From: Crossaster papposus | Taxonomy: Eukaryota; Echinodermata; Asteroidea; Velatida; Solasteridae | NCBI GenBank assembly: GCA_037893245.1 | Contig: JBAIAA010000029.1 | Coordinates: 310,001 to 374,000 of the forward strand | Direction: 5' to 3' | Length of the DNA: 64,000 nucleotides | Shown here: positions 1 to 14,000 of the stretch, piece after piece | Layout: each line of letters opens with the position of its first letter | Numbering within the stretch: the first letter of the stretch is position 1 | Made by a program: the position numbers and the translations under genes | Notes under the pieces: model-generated | What the model was told of the DNA's origin: nothing | Database searches by the model: none | Seen by the model: the letters and a program-made list of their open reading frames with translations, nothing else

Positions 1-51
1 AAAAAACGGCTTCAGATGTCGACCTCTCATAGTAGCTTAGTAGATAATGGG

Positions 52-1363
52 TTAAGCCCCGGTCGATCTTCACGATGTTGCATCACGACTGCGCCAGGAG
101 AACGAAAAGTATATGCAAATCGTGACCAATCTCTCCAACATCCGTTTGACATCTCTGTTAGTCTCTGACACTCGTGTGTGTTGAATCGGCATACCTTCAC
201 GAAAGTTTTGAGCATGTTCAAAACCTTTTTTTAATAATTTATTTATTGTAATCTTTAAAGAGGGTAGTCCTTTTCAGTTAACAAACTGCTTTCCAAAGGA
301 GCCCTCTAATTATAAGAATTACTGATCACTATACCAATTCATAAATACATTATTTTAAACAATTTGAAATATTAGGGCCTAGGCCTATTTAAAAATTGAT
401 AGATTAAGAAACACATAGAAATAAAAATGATACAAACATGTAAAGAGTTTAAACCGGTTGAATAATTTAGGAAGATTTATTGGACTTTTAAACAATACAG
501 ATGATGTACAAAGTACATATACAGATACATGCTTGGGTCTAATCATGCTACCATGCAGAAGATATAGCCACACAGTACATGCATAGTCAAACTCGGGAAG
601 TGCTGCATTAACCATCAAAATAAAAACACACAACAACCTCCAAGGCCCAAGCATGTAATAAAACAAATAAAAATCAGGACAGATGCAAATAGACTACATA
701 AATATATTCAAGTTAAGTTGAAATAAGTTTTGTTTTAGGTTCAGTTGGAAGGTCGTCAAGGATGGAGACTGTTTTAGTATAAGGGGTTCATAATAAAACA
801 ACCTTTCGTAGGGTTGCCACGAGTTTTGACATTCGCTTCGCTCCTTTTACTGTCGCTACACCCTCCAAATAGTCGTAAGGCTGTCCACATGGCATCGCGC
901 ATACATTTGTGATATTCGTCTGCAGTCGCGGCACTTCCGAACGCCGATTTTATTACGAATGACTGAGATAACAAAGCGATTGAGTACGATAATAAAGGTA
1001 GTGCTAAGTTCCTTTGTAATCCCTGTCAATCGGCGGCAATCTCCTCAGCGCAGTAGCGCCACTGCTTTGCGCTCGTGTATAATCGGAGCAAATCGCTGCA
1101 AACTTCCTTTGAATCGGCGGCCGCGGCAAGGGAAATCGAGATTTGTAAACATCGCTTACCACCGTCTTGAGCAGTCGCTGCACTCTCGCTAACCATCTCT
1201 TAGCCGTCGCCGTGTGTCTCTTTGTTGTCTTGTCGGGACGCCAAGCGCATGCCGATTTCTCATCAGCATCACAATCAGTCGTGAGAGAAACAAATTCGTG
1301 GACAGTCCCTTATACTTCCTGTCAGTCGTGATGCAACAACGTGAAGGTGTGACCGGGGCTCAT
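52..1363. mobile_element. TIR element, TTAA-type, degenerate
   Basis: Inverted ends match over about 36 bp: GCCCCGGTC at 56 reads inward to GCATCACGACTG, and its reverse complement lies at 1323-1359. The left end is preceded by TTAA (52-55); the right flank is TCAT, so the duplication is eroded or absent on that side. The end resembles the GCCCCTGTCACAC terminus of the element at 45611, suggesting the same TTAA-targeting (piggyBac/Kolobok-like) superfamily. The interior has an AT-rich part (230-770) and a GC-richer part (840-1330) with repeated ATCGGCGGC-type words. No transposase is visible; the 774-974 minus-strand ORF is unassigned. Confidence 0.5.
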
Positions 1364-1524
1364 TTTTTTCTTCCCAAACGTAACTGGCAGACCATGAAAT
1401 ATTCAGTAGTTCGGATGAGAAGTTATGCTTATTCATCGGAATAAAACATGACGTCACAGCATTGTTGTTATTTAGTTAACTAGTTACATTAAATCACTTT
1501 AAAGAACAGCTGTTGTCGAGCTGC

Positions 1525-1640
1525 TATACGTAGTGTAGTAGATAGTGGGATGGGCTGTAGATCAAAGATTCCTGGTTCGAATCTGCTGTAGGTCACCTCG
1601 TTTTTCCCTAGTCAAATTGATTTAAGGGAAAAAGGTATTT
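1525..1640 (+). mobile_element. tRNA-derived SINE-like fragment
   Basis: A pol III A-box-like stretch (TAGTGTAGTAGATAGTGGG, 1531-1549) is followed about 30 bp later by a good B box (GGTTCGAATC, 1574-1583). No tRNA cloverleaf closes around them, so this is a SINE head rather than a tRNA gene. The 3' limit is uncertain. Confidence 0.4.
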
Positions 1641-4010
1641 TTTTATTTAAGGGAAAAAAGAGACCTAGTATGTGTTGTACAGTGAGCAATGCAAATACTG
1701 AATAATTCATGAAATCTGCCAGTTAGGTTTGGGAAAAAAATATTCGCTACCGGGGCTTTATATAGATCGTACGACTGCTAATTGTTCATTGACTATCTTT
1801 TTGGTCTTTCAAGTTTATTGTCGGAGTGAGATTAATTTCAGAGAAGGTAAGGATCTCAGAACCTAAGTGTCTTCCACTCAGTGTGGTCTGGATACGCCCA
1901 GTTATGATAATTGCCTGTCACCATCCTAGGAGAAATAACAAATAAGCGGCCCGGAATCCACAAATAAAACCACGCGTTGACCAGCCTCTCTCACATACTT
2001 TATAAACAACATCGCCTAAAATATGAAACAAAACCCGAAATACCTTCAAACTGGCGCCGGTCTGAAGCTAGTCTCCGCCCACTGTGTTCAATCATTATTG
2101 TATATACACCTAAAATGTGTTATTACATATATTTAAAATTGTGAAGTTTTTCAGTTTTTCAGCAATATTCTTATTTATAATCTACACCTTTGAAATCTTA
2201 TATATGCCCAAATTCATGAGCTGAAGTAAGTCGGTACCACGCATTTCAGGAAATAGGATCATTTTTAGCGATAATCCTATGGTATAATTCTCTCACCGAC
2301 AGACGAAAACGGGTGTCTTTTGTAATATAATGTTTATTTACTGTTTTCCTAAACTGGGAATTAAATATTTTCGTCCTTTTTTGTTCACCGACAGACAAAA
2401 ACACCGCTCGCCAACAATGAGACGCACCACACCGGCTGTATGTTCTGTGATCCCGTCCTTTCGCCGTTAATTGAAGCCAAGCATGCGAGCATGCACCGCG
2501 GTAGACAGGGAGGGGGGCGAGGAAGGGGGCGTAGCAGACACACAAAGTTACTTAATAAAGTCTTCTAATGATCCTTGACCCTCGAAACATGGGTACAGAC
2601 ACCTTACTTGTGCGATTATGTCAATATTGGCCGACATTATTATGTATACAAATGAATTTTCGATAATACATGTACTCCTATCCAACGGACACATGTCACT
2701 TCGATAATTTATTGAGAGTTTTATTGTGATCTTTGACCCTCAAAACATGGGTCTAGACACCTTCTTTATTCAGTTAACTGCAATATTGGCTGAGATATAG
2801 TGAAAAATAGATTTGTTGATAATGGCGGCACTAATTTGCATACAAATTATACGTGGGACAATTTTTTAATTTTTTAACATAGCAAATCGTTTTCAACGCA
2901 TTTTTTCTGACCTAGAAACACCAATTAGAAATTGATTTCCGAGGGTGCACGGAACCCCCTCCTTCCCACTAAACTATTATGTCAACGCAGGAAGAATAAT
3001 CTGCATTGGAATACACAATCTGAGTGCAGTAACGCTTCTCAGATTCAAATGTTTGGGGATATAAAAGTGATATCATTTTATATAACTGCAGTACTTCGAA
3101 GTGAAAAGTTTCTAAAAATGCATTATACTATCCAAAGCTGCTGTACTTAAGTAAGTTTTTATTGCCATTAATTTTTGGAGTAATTACCAAACGTATACGA
3201 TCCCTTTAAGAAGCCTAATACAAATGCTCATCGTGACTGATAAGAAATTTTCAAAACACTAATGGTGATTTATGAGAAGTTCGCCGTGTAATTGAACTGC
3301 ATAGTGATTTTCCAGCGTCTGAACTGGCAGTTGAAATTGCCCACGCTGAACTGTCATGGTAGTCCAGGGAAAATACCTAATTTTGTTTTGTTGACCTCAC
3401 ACAAATTGCAACCCAAAAAAAATCACCAAAGTGCACTCCAAGGTCCTTTGAATGACATACTAAAAGTCTCTAAAAATCCAAGTGGTGGAAATATGTCTAA
3501 TTTACATAAATCGTTAATCCCTGCCGTGTAATATGTTTATTCCCATATTTTGGTATATACTTTTAATTACATTTTTCAAAAGTTTATTTTGAACACAAAA
3601 ATAACTATTTTGACATAGTCCGAATTGCTGTTCAATTGACTTTATTGCCCCTAAACAGAAAAATCGTAACAAAATACTGAAAAAACACATTTTTTGGGAC
3701 TAAAAATAAAAAATGTGACATGCCACGTAAGAACTCACTTGTTTTAAAGACGTATTTGAAAAAAAAACCACACTCGCATCGTTTGCTAAGCAATTGTTTT
3801 CACCTCTTAAAGTGTTTCAATCTACATCCTATCGATTGGTCAACTTGTATCTGACGTTAAAACTGTACACAGTGGGCAGGTGATAAAACACGAATAGATT
3901 GCCTTGTGTATACGCGGCATTTTATTACAAAATTGCCAGCAACTTAAAGCTGTCAAGCAATTGATACATATTTTCTAATTAAAAGTATTTTGTTTGTATT
4001 TTCTCACATA
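1640..4010. other. AT-rich intergenic DNA without a gene
   Basis: No supported exon. Two diverged direct repeats around AAACATGGGT...GACACC lie near 2585 and 2747. A MITE fragment is described separately. Confidence 0.6.
3356..3545. repeat. Fragment of TAGTCC...GGGAAAATAC MITE family
   Basis: The left end TAGTCCAGGGAAAATAC is followed by DNA whose reverse complement matches the right-hand parts of the copies at 34948-35278 and 54330-54507 (shared words include CAGGGATTAACGATTT and ATATTTCCACCA). No right end is evident, so it is probably truncated. Confidence 0.6.
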
Positions 4011-4039
4011 ACTCGGTCGTGTATTAGACTATGGGAAAA

Positions 4040-6190
4040 TAAGGTTGCGAATTGACAACTCTCCGTTCATACTTCAAATAGAAGGAGGTGAATTTGCAAC
4101 CCTCCATTTAATCTTAAAATGCAAGGATGCGAATTGACAACCATTCGTTCAATCTTAGAATGAAAGGATATGAATTGACGACCATCCATTCAATCTTAGA
4201 ATGGAAGGATACGAATTGACAACCCTCTATTAATCTTAGAATAAATGGATGCGAAATGACGACCCTCCATTCAATCATTATAATGAAATGATATGAATTG
4301 ACGACCCTCTATTGAATCATCATAATGGAATGATGTGAATTTACAACCCTCCATTCAATCATTAGAATGGAATGATGTGAATTGACAACCCTCTATTCAA
4401 TCATTAGAATGGAATGATGTGAATTGACAACCCTCTATTGAATCATCAGAATGGAATGTTGTGAATTGACAACCCTCTATTGAATCATCAGAATGGAATG
4501 TTGTGAATTGACAACTCTCCATTGAATCATCGGAATTGACAACTCTCCATTGAATCATCGGAATTGACAACCCTCTGTTAAATCATCCGAATGAAAGGAT
4601 ACGAATTGGCGACCATCCATTCAGTCTTAGAATGAAAGGATACGAATTGGCCATTATCCATTCAACCTTATAATGGAAGGATACGAATTTGAGACCATTC
4701 ATTCAGTCTTAGAATGGAAAGATATGAATTGGCGACCATCCATTCAGTCTTAGAATGGAAGGATACGAATTGGCAACCCTATATTAATCTTAGAATGAAG
4801 AGATGCGAATTGACGACCCTCTATTAATCTTAGAATTAAGGGATGCGAATAGACGACCCTCTATTCAATCATCAGATTAACGGAATGACGTGAATTTACA
4901 ACCCTCCATTCAATCATCAGAACGGAATGACGTGAATTTACAACCCTCCATTCAATCATCAGAATGGAATGACGTGAATTTACAACCCTCCATTCAATCA
5001 TCAGAACGGAATGACGTGAATTTACAACCCTCCATTCAATCATCAGAATGGAATGATGTGAATTAACAACCCTCCATTCAATCATCAGAACGGAATGACG
5101 TGAATTTACAACCCTCCATTCAATCATCAGAACTTGACGTGAATTAACAACCCTCCATTCAATCATCAGAACGGAATGACGTGAATTTACAACCCTCCAT
5201 TCAATCATCAGAATGGAATGACGTGAATTTACAACCCTCCATTCAATCATCAGAATGGAATGACGTGAATTTACAACCCTCCATTCAATCATCAGAATGG
5301 AATGATGTGAATTAACAACCCTCCATTCAAGCATCCGAATGGAAGGATACTAATTGGCGACCATCCATTCAATCATCAGAACGGAATGACGTGAATTTAC
5401 AACCCTCCATTCAAGCATCCGAATGGAATGACGTGAATTTACAACCCTCCATTCAATCATCAGAATGGAATGATGTGAATTAACAACCCTCCATTCAATC
5501 ATCAGAACGGAATGACGTGAATTTACAACCCTCCATTCAATCATCCGAATGGAATGACGTGAATTTACAACCCTCCATTCAATCATCAGAATGGAATGAT
5601 GTGAATTAACAACCCTCCATTCAATCATCAGAATGGAATGATGTGAATTTACAACCCTCCATTCAATCATCAGAATGGAATGATGTGAATTTACAACCCT
5701 CCATTCAAGCATCCGAATGGAAGGATACTAATTGGCGACCATCCATTCAAGCATCAGAATGGAATGACGTGAATTTACAACCCTCCATTCAATCATCAGA
5801 ATGGAATGATGTGAATTGACAACCCTCCGTTTAATCATTAGAATGAAATTATGTGAATTGACGACCCTTCATTCAATCATCAGAATGGAATGATGTGAAT
5901 TTACAACCCTCCATTCAAGCATCCGAATTTAAGGATACTAATTGGCGACCATCCATTCAATCTTAGATTGAAGGATACAAATTGACAACCCTATAATAAT
6001 CTTAGAATGAAGGGATGCGAATTTACAACCCTCCATTCAATCATTAGAATGGATTTTTTGTGAAGTAACGACCCTCCATTCAATCATCCGAATGGACAAC
6101 CATCCATGCAATCATCAAAATGGAAGGTTACGAATTGACAACCCTCCATTTAAACTCGGAAAGGAAGAATGCGAATTTTGACAGCCCTCA
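4040..6190 (-). repeat. Tandem satellite, ~42-bp unit
   Basis: About 50 units of roughly GAATGGAATGACGTGAATTT plus ACAACCCTCCATTCAATCATCA. The core at 4860-5960 is strictly 42 bp, which lets the reverse strand stay open as a 14-residue peptide repeat; this is a by-product of a period divisible by three. The edges (4040-4860, 5960-6190) are more diverged, as expected for an array homogenised from its centre. It is the same family as 47820-52930 in opposite orientation. Confidence 0.95.
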
Positions 6191-7690
6191 ATTGATTTTA
6201 ATTTTGTTTAGCCGTCGAAGGACTAGCATCTTTGGTGCAAAATTGATTGTTTCATTTACGCCTTGGACATTTGTTTTATCAAACGACTTTACTTGAAAGC
6301 ATTTAATAAAGGAACCAACATTGACAAAATAACATTTCACCGACTTCATTCATGTACGTTAAATTTCATTCACAAACTAGTGTCATGTTTTCACAAACAT
6401 ATTAATTTCAACATATAAATCAAGAGAACGTCTTTTATTAGGCTTCAACATATCAGTATCCATGACTTGGCCAGTTGGAGTAGTTTTGTGTGGCATAGAA
6501 TTAGGCGTCCCGGTAACGTTTCTAAAATGTTTTAAACAATTTGGCATTCTACATGTATATTGACAAGTTACAATAATATAAGGACAAGGATAAGTTAAAG
6601 TCAAAGGTTAAGTGAGCCTGAAACTTTATAACCAGCCCCGTGCAGGTCGACCTGCGATTTGCTTTTGCCCTGATGGAATTGTCAACATCATGTAGAAAAA
6701 TAACGCTCGGGTCAAAACTTAGAAATCGTAGAACACAAAATTCAATAGTTATAGTGTTATCGGACGATCAATGAGCGAACGCGCCCTCTTGTGGTGACTT
6801 GACAAGACACCGCAGTTCTATTGCCTCACTTGGCCAGTTGTTGTTGACAGATTAGTTTAGACGGGTCGACAATGCTATGCGGTTGATTACATCCCAGGGG
6901 TCCGCTTATGCACATCTTTAGACGACATTTGTTTTAAAAACTTTTGACAGCATCTGTTCAACTTTTACAATGTCTAAAGATGTAAAATAAATCTTGTTGG
7001 GAACACGTTCCATAGCGGCTGTTGATTTGTGTTTTTAGCGCCGACGAATGGTCTTAATAGTCGTCGCAGTTAGAATGGGGTCGCAAAACAAAAAAATTGG
7101 GTCTGTTTCGTCGCGCCCGCAAGGTCGACTTGGTTTAAAAGCCACGGCGGCGGGCTTCCGGCAACCTTAGGTCGTCGATCACTATTAGTTCTTGAACACT
7201 GATCGAAATGCAGTTTAACCCAAAAATCTCCTTAAAATCACCGTGAAATTTCACGGTTTTCAATAACTCATAGTGTATTATCTCGATTACGGTTGTTTTT
7301 CACATAGTACATTTGCGTGATAACAAGATATGTGTAACAATGCGAACGAAGATCCACCTACTTACAGCCGATGGGTTCAACATGTTGATGGGCTGGATTG
7401 AATGAAGTCGTTGTTAGCGGTTAGACATCATGGTTTTATATTAAATTGTTTGCTTTCATAAATGATGGCCACACAATTATTGTATAATTATTTATTTTTT
7501 AATTCCAGAAGTCAGAGGTCAGTTTGGGTTGGGCATTTCTCTTCCATGTCAGGTGATTGAACAGTCTTCAATAAATACCCTTTTGGGGGTGATCATTTTA
7601 TAGAAATCAATGTACCACGATTATTCTCGGTTAAAAATTTAATATGGTAATTTTGCTTTGTCATTCAAGGTATTTAGAAGCGCGCAACAT
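6190..7690. other. Gene-poor DNA downstream of the DUF7869-like gene
   Basis: No supported exon. Contains a perfect GCAGGTCGACCTGC palindrome near 6642. TTTATT at 7491-7496 reads AATAAA on the minus strand, about 200 bp past the stop of the gene ending at 7697, and is a plausible poly(A) signal for it. Confidence 0.45.
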
Positions 7691-7696
7691 TAATGT

Positions 7697-8083
7697 TCAG
7701 GCACTATTACATGCCTGTTCAATTTCAGCATACTTGTCTTTAAGAGTACTGACCGTCTGTGATTTCAAACAGCTCTTTTTTGCTGTTAAGGGAAAATCCC
7801 ACAATATAGCGGTCCTCAGGTCCAGCAGTTCGGTGTACGGGCTCCTACTAGCCCCTGAACCTGTATAGCGAGGCTTGCAAGGGCCCGTCCATGAGCTGCT
7901 GTACCAGTGCACGTTTATTATAAGACCCTCCTCATCCTTTGAAACGAGTCGGCCGATCAATGGTCTTGCTGGGAGGTAGTCCACGTACAGTGCCACCAAC
8001 AGATCGGGTTGCAGACTGCTGTAGTCGTCCATCATTACGACGTCCTTTAATTTTTTAGGACGCCCTTGGCTTCCAATGAAGAC
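7697..8083 (-). CDS. DUF7869-like gene, terminal exon 10
   Basis: 387 bp, phase 0, with a stop at 7697. Encodes VFIGSQGRPKKL, then LLVALYVDYLPARPLIGRLV, VHWYSSSWTGPCKP, AILWDFPLT and LKDKYAEIEQ. Many DUF7869 proteins end in this kind of small beta-rich (Tudor/PWWP-like by appearance) module; that likeness is inference. The 5.7-kb intron before it holds the 4-kb foldback element. Confidence 0.78.
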   Translation of the reverse strand, partial: VFIGSQGRPKKLKDVVMMDDYSSLQPDLLVALYVDYLPARPLIGRLVSKDEEGLIINVHWYSSSWTGPCKPRYTGSGASRSPYTELLDLRTAILWDFPLTAKKSCLKSQTVSTLKDKYAEIEQACNSA

Positions 8084-11000
8084 CTTGATACATGTAATAG
8101 GCAAACAAAAGAAAATATTTATTTTGATAATCTATTTTATAATTACGGTTAGAAATACTGCACCACCTACGTATTCATGGCATAGGCTATACACGTGTTC
8201 AAAATCTGAACGAAAAGCACAACGTACTTGATCTGTAAAAACATAATAAAAACAAACGATTATTGTAGCAAAATAGTTTTTTATATTAGTGTTTCCCAGT
8301 TATTTTGTGAATTCATGGCACCTGGCGTGCTGTCGTTTAAATGTTTGTATCGATTGCTATCGGTCGTCGGCCTCCCATACAAACAAATAATACCCTTTGT
8401 TTTTCTTAAAAGCAATGCCCTGATTTATCAAATTTCGTATGTCCGCTATAATTATTATGTTTGCAATCTTTCACCCAATCTGAAAACGGGTGCAATCCAG
8501 TTATTCTAGTTCCCGACGTGAATACAATTAAGTAGGATCAGGGAGCCAAACTACAAAAACTGCATTTTGTTCTGGTTTTCCCAGCATCTATAAATAGTTT
8601 GAACACAAAACGTTAAAACGTTTAGTGTAACAATAATTATTTGCTATAAAATACCGCCCCTGATAATTACAGCAAAAGCATTTTAGATGTATACATTGTT
8701 GTCCCAAAACATAGTCGAGCTTTAGGCCATTTAAAATTAATAAAAAGTTTAACATCGCTGAGATTTAAAAAAATTGGTGGGGAGGGGAATTTATATTTTA
8801 TATTTTATATTTTTAGTATTTTACTTTCCTTCATATCCAAGGTGCCCAAATTATATGTAGCGACCGTTTGCTGTTCATTGTTTATTTAATAGTATCAATA
8901 CAGTGCATGTGGCTTGAACACATTGTAATGGTCGTCATAGTGGAAGGAATAGGACATACATCTGACATCGTTAGCCACCTGTCCACCAGCGTGCAGCGAC
9001 TTGCCCTGTTGACTGTAGTCTTTAGGCAAGACGTTGCTTAATCTGCAGCCACGAGAGGGCGCTATCGTGACAAACCATCATCACTTACGAACCTGTCGGT
9101 TGCTAATATGATGGTTTGTCGCGATAGCGCCCTCTCGTGGCTGCAGATTAAGCAACGTCTTGCCTAAAGACTGACGATCTTTTCAGAGCGCGCTATTGCA
9201 TGCCGTCAGCCACGTGATGCGACTTTTCTGAAGGCGGGTTTTGATGACGCGATCGCGTACATCTCCCTACAAGCACTGGATGGCGCGCGCAGTTGTTATC
9301 GACGATCTTAGACCATCGATTGCATGCACAGAAGTAGAAAAAACACAGTTTTAGAAAAAATATAAAATATAAAAAAATATCGGGACGGAGCTCAAAATCG
9401 GGACGGACGGCGATGTTAAACTTTTTATTAATTTTAAATGGCCTAAATAAAGTTAAAATTGGTAGCATTTTAATTCATCTTATAAGTGTCCTCACACCAA
9501 AGCGATCACCAGTTGCATATGGTTGCGAATACAAAATAGTGGTCATAAGTTCCGAACGCAACTCACACGCAACTAATATAGTCCAGGAGCTAGCAGACTT
9601 TTATCGGTATTGTTGCGTACAAAAGGTTTGACACCTGAAATGAGTAGGACTATGTGTGGGAACCCCAAAATGTGGATTCTTAAGTTTGGCACTCTTGCAC
9701 TGCCCCCTGGGGGCACTCTCAAAATGACCCCCTTATATTTTGTATCGGTATTGTGGCGTACGAGGACCAATTTTTTGTCATTATGTACTTCAAGGGAGTC
9801 TAATCTCAAAAAGCCAATTCTTAAGTTTTCAACTAATGCACTAAGCCACTTAAGAATGGCCTAATTAACGCTAATTAGCACTTTTATCGGTATTGTCACG
9901 TACGAGGACACATTTTGGCTCAAAATGTACTCCAAGATATCCTGATTCCGAATATCTAATTCTTAAGTTTCAACTCCATGCACTAATCCACTTAAGAATG
10001 GGTCAAAGATCGATAATTGACCTAATTACGTTTGGAATAATGTGACCCGCTCCATCAAAATAAGGAATAAGTCTCAAAAGAGTTATGGTCTGATGAAGAT
10101 GACAGGTGTATATTTATTTGCCGAATCCACATTCCGAGAAAAACAGCTCTGAAATAAACAAAATTGACCAAAATCATACGGACAGCCCAATAAAATACTT
10201 GGTCACGATTTTCACCCATGCATTCACTTCAACGGCCGATTGCGTAAAACGGCCTCAGCGACTTATTCCTGATTACGATGGAGCGGTTCACATATGCCAT
10301 TTCTCCGGAACCACATGGGGTAGAGGATTGAAATAAGGTTTAATGTGAAGGTCTAAACATTGTGGACAAGGACCAGTTGTTAAAGTAGTATTTTGTTGGT
10401 GTCTTCATGGCTTAAACATGCAATTATGCCTAAAAGTGTACCCTTTTGACCCACCATGTGTTTATAATTGTATCGGTATGATCGAGTACGTCCACAAAAC
10501 TTATGTCAACATGTTCATCTGGCAACCCAGAATACGAAAAACTCGTTCTTAAGTGTCCATCTGATGCACAAATCCGCTTATAAGAATAAGAAATCGGTCA
10601 ACTCATGAAAGCATGTTTAAGCTATTATTGAGTTATTCCTCATGAAAAGGAGGCCTTCATCAAAAGTTTAATTTACCAAGAGCTTTTCGGAGTTTTCATG
10701 TGTACTTTAAGAATTGCTCGCATCCAATTATTAAGCTGGATAGTACAGTAACCATTTGTCTGTGTCTAGGACAATAAGACTATTATATATATGCCCTATT
10801 GTTCATTGTACCTTATAAAATAAGCACGAGCTCTCGTGACAGATGAGGGCACTTGGCAGAAGATATTGATTGAAATAAACTTTAATTAAAAATCAAATCA
10901 AAATTACGTGTAACACTTAATATGTATTATAGTCATGTTCTCAGTTTGCAATTTGAATGGTTACAAATTATGAAATCATTCAATTCCCGGCTGGTGTATT

Positions 11001-14000
11001 CCCACCTTGTTTCAAATTGAATCACTCAGCTGTTATTTAGTTCTCTTCGGAAAGTCCTTCCTCTTCATCAGATGGTGCGACCTTGCCTTTCCTCACTCCC
11101 GTCAGTCTTCATTTCATCTTCTTCTACCAGGGTTTGCGGTAGTTGATGTCCTTCAAGTTCAAACCAGATTGGAGTGTATATCCATACCCTGACCATCATG
11201 CTTATTGATGTTTTGCATAGCTAAGAGTAGAACATTTACAAAATCTTCTAAACTACAAGCATCACAACAAATTAAGGGAGACGGAGAGATATTTCATTGG
11301 GCGGTGTGCCAATAAAATGTAACTCGCAATTATACGGCCAGGCCTATACTCACAATGAATATTTACATACCTTTACCGTAAACAATACGGAAACCTTTTA
11401 CAGGTTATTTCCACACTTTTTTTGATAATCTTTTGCTTAATAAGCTGTGGTTGATGATGAATGTTGCTTACCAAGAATCAGTATTAACCTCCTCATCCTC
11501 TCCATGACGCTATGAACATTTTTGTAGAACAGAAACCTAACTGATCCCTTATCCAAGGGGAGACCCCCCTGAACTACATGTAGTTTCTAGATGCTCTATT
11601 TTCCAAAGACTGCAGCCAACCACGATTCTTCGTTCGCAGGGCAAATAGTCGGCTTCTGCCAATTCAGTATGATTTTTAAAACGCTAAGTTTCTGGATTAT
11701 GAATCATGGTATACACAAAATTGTAGCGATTTATGATACAGGCTATTCCTTACTTTACTAAATCACATTAATCTTGTCCTTATATTGAAGTCATCTATAC
11801 AAGTTGCTATAAATGCAACTTGAGTTTATTCATGTCCATGGTACTTTAGCTACCAGTAGATTTTGACATGATAATAGTCTGCCAGTTAAAATGCATATAT
11901 ATTTTAAAAAAATAGTATAACTTACACCCGGGAACTTACATCCATGTAAGCAAGGCGCTGCAGCTTTATTCATGGATAACATGTTTGGGAAATGTAAATC
12001 ACCAAGATTAAGATATAATAATAATAATATACAGTAACTGCAATATTGCACCGTACTTCAAAGAAGTATTTGCATGTTTAGGCATGGGCTGGCTTGTTCG
12101 AGATGAATACGCAGATCATTATTGTATCATAGGTCAATATTTGCAATTTGTCACACTAAAGCAGATCCTTATAGTTCTTGTATTAACATAGATTCATTCT
12201 AATTCAAGTGTAGTGCAGTGCAATATTGTAATTAATGTGTTTAGTATTGTGACAGTGTTACACGTAATTTTGATTTGATTTTTAATTAAAGTTTATTTCA
12301 ATCAATATATTCTGTCAAGTGCCCTCATCTGTCACGAGAGCTCGTGCTTATTTTATAAGGTACAATGAACAATAGGGCATAAATATAGTCTTATTGTCCT
12401 AGACACAGACACTTGGTTACTGTACTATCCAGCTTAATAATTGGATGCGAGCAATTCCTAAAATACACATGAAAACTCCGAAAAGCTCTTGGTAAATTAA
12501 ACTTTTGATGAAGGCCTCCTTTTCATGAGGAATAACTCATAATAGCTTAAACATGCTTTTATGAGTTGACGAATTTCTTATTCTTAAGCGGATTTGTGCA
12601 TCAGATGGACACTTAAGAACGAGTTTTTCGTATTCTGGGTTGCCAGATGAACATGTTGACATAAGTTTTGTGGACGTACTCGATCATACCGATACAATTA
12701 TAAACACGTGGTGGGTAAAAAGGGTACACTTTTAGGCATAATTGCATGTTTAAGCCATGAAGACACCAACAAAATACTACTTTAACAACTGGTCCTTGTC
12801 CACAATGTTTAGACCTTCACATTAAACCTTATTTCAATCCTCTACCCCATGTGGTTCCGGAGAAATGGCATATGTGACCCGCTCCATCGTAATCAGGAGT
12901 AAGTCGCTGAGGCCGTTTTACGCAATCGGCCGTTGAAGTGAATGCATGGGTGAAAATCGTGACCAAGTATTTGTTTGTGCTGTCCGTATGATTTTGGTAA
13001 ATTTTGTTTATTTCCGAGCTGTTTTTCTCGGAATGTGGATTCGGCAAATAAATATACACCTGTCATCTTCATCAGACCATAACTCTTTTGAGACTTATTC
13101 TTTATTTTGATGGAGCGGGTCACATTATTCCAAACGTAATTAGGTCAATTATCGATCTTTGACCCATTCTTAAGTGGATTAGTGCATGGAATTGAAACTT
13201 AAGAATTAGATATTCGGAATCAGGATATCTTGGAGTACATTTTGAGCCAAAATGTGTCCTCGTACGTGACAATACCGATAAAAGTGCTAATTAGCGTTAA
13301 TTAGGCCATTCTTAAGTGGCTTAGTGCATTAGTTGAAAACTTAAGAATTGGCTTTTTGAAATTAGACTCCCTTGTAGTACATATGACAAAAATTTGGTCC
13401 TCGTACGCCACAATACCGATACAAAATATAAGGGGGTCATTTTGAGAGTGCCCCCAGGGGGCAGTGCAAGAGTGCCAAACTTAAGAATCCACTTTTTGGG
13501 GTTCCCACACATAGTCCTACTCATTTTAGGTGTCAAACCTTTCGTACGCAACAATACCGATAAAAGTCTGCTAGCTCCTGGACTAATAGGTTTTATAGGT
13601 TTTAGTACGCAACAAGCACGCAGGTGATCGCAGACACACGCAGAGTAAGTTTGGAAATTTAGAATGGCGTTAAAATAAAATGTTTATGATATGCGTTAAA
13701 ATAACTGGGAAATCTTATAGCGCCATGATGTAACTACTGATGGTTGTGTGTGTTAGTCAAGTTTGGCATGTTCGTATTCACATGCAACGTCAACGAAAAA
13801 CTTACCGGTGGGCAGTCTTGAGTCAGTTTCTGGTGGATGTCTTGCATTCTGCCTGGGGTCGATTCGTTGGGGTCCTGACTTGTCAACGGCGTTTGTGAAA
13901 GAACTCTTGCAGTATTTATATACTGAACGAGTTGTTTCATCTTCCAAATAGGATCTTTAGGTGGGACCTTTTAATGAGAAGTAATACTGTGTTTTAATGG

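Noticed and set aside
774-974. Minus-strand ORF (66 aa) with coding-like composition
   Set aside because: No family recognised, no splice context, inside a TIR element.
1525-1600. A functional tRNA gene
   Set aside because: A and B boxes are present but no acceptor stem or anticodon arm can be closed.
4861-5712. Minus-strand ORFs of 157 and 120 aa with a 14-residue repeat
   Set aside because: They exist because the satellite period (42 bp) is a multiple of three; array edges and the sister array break the frame.
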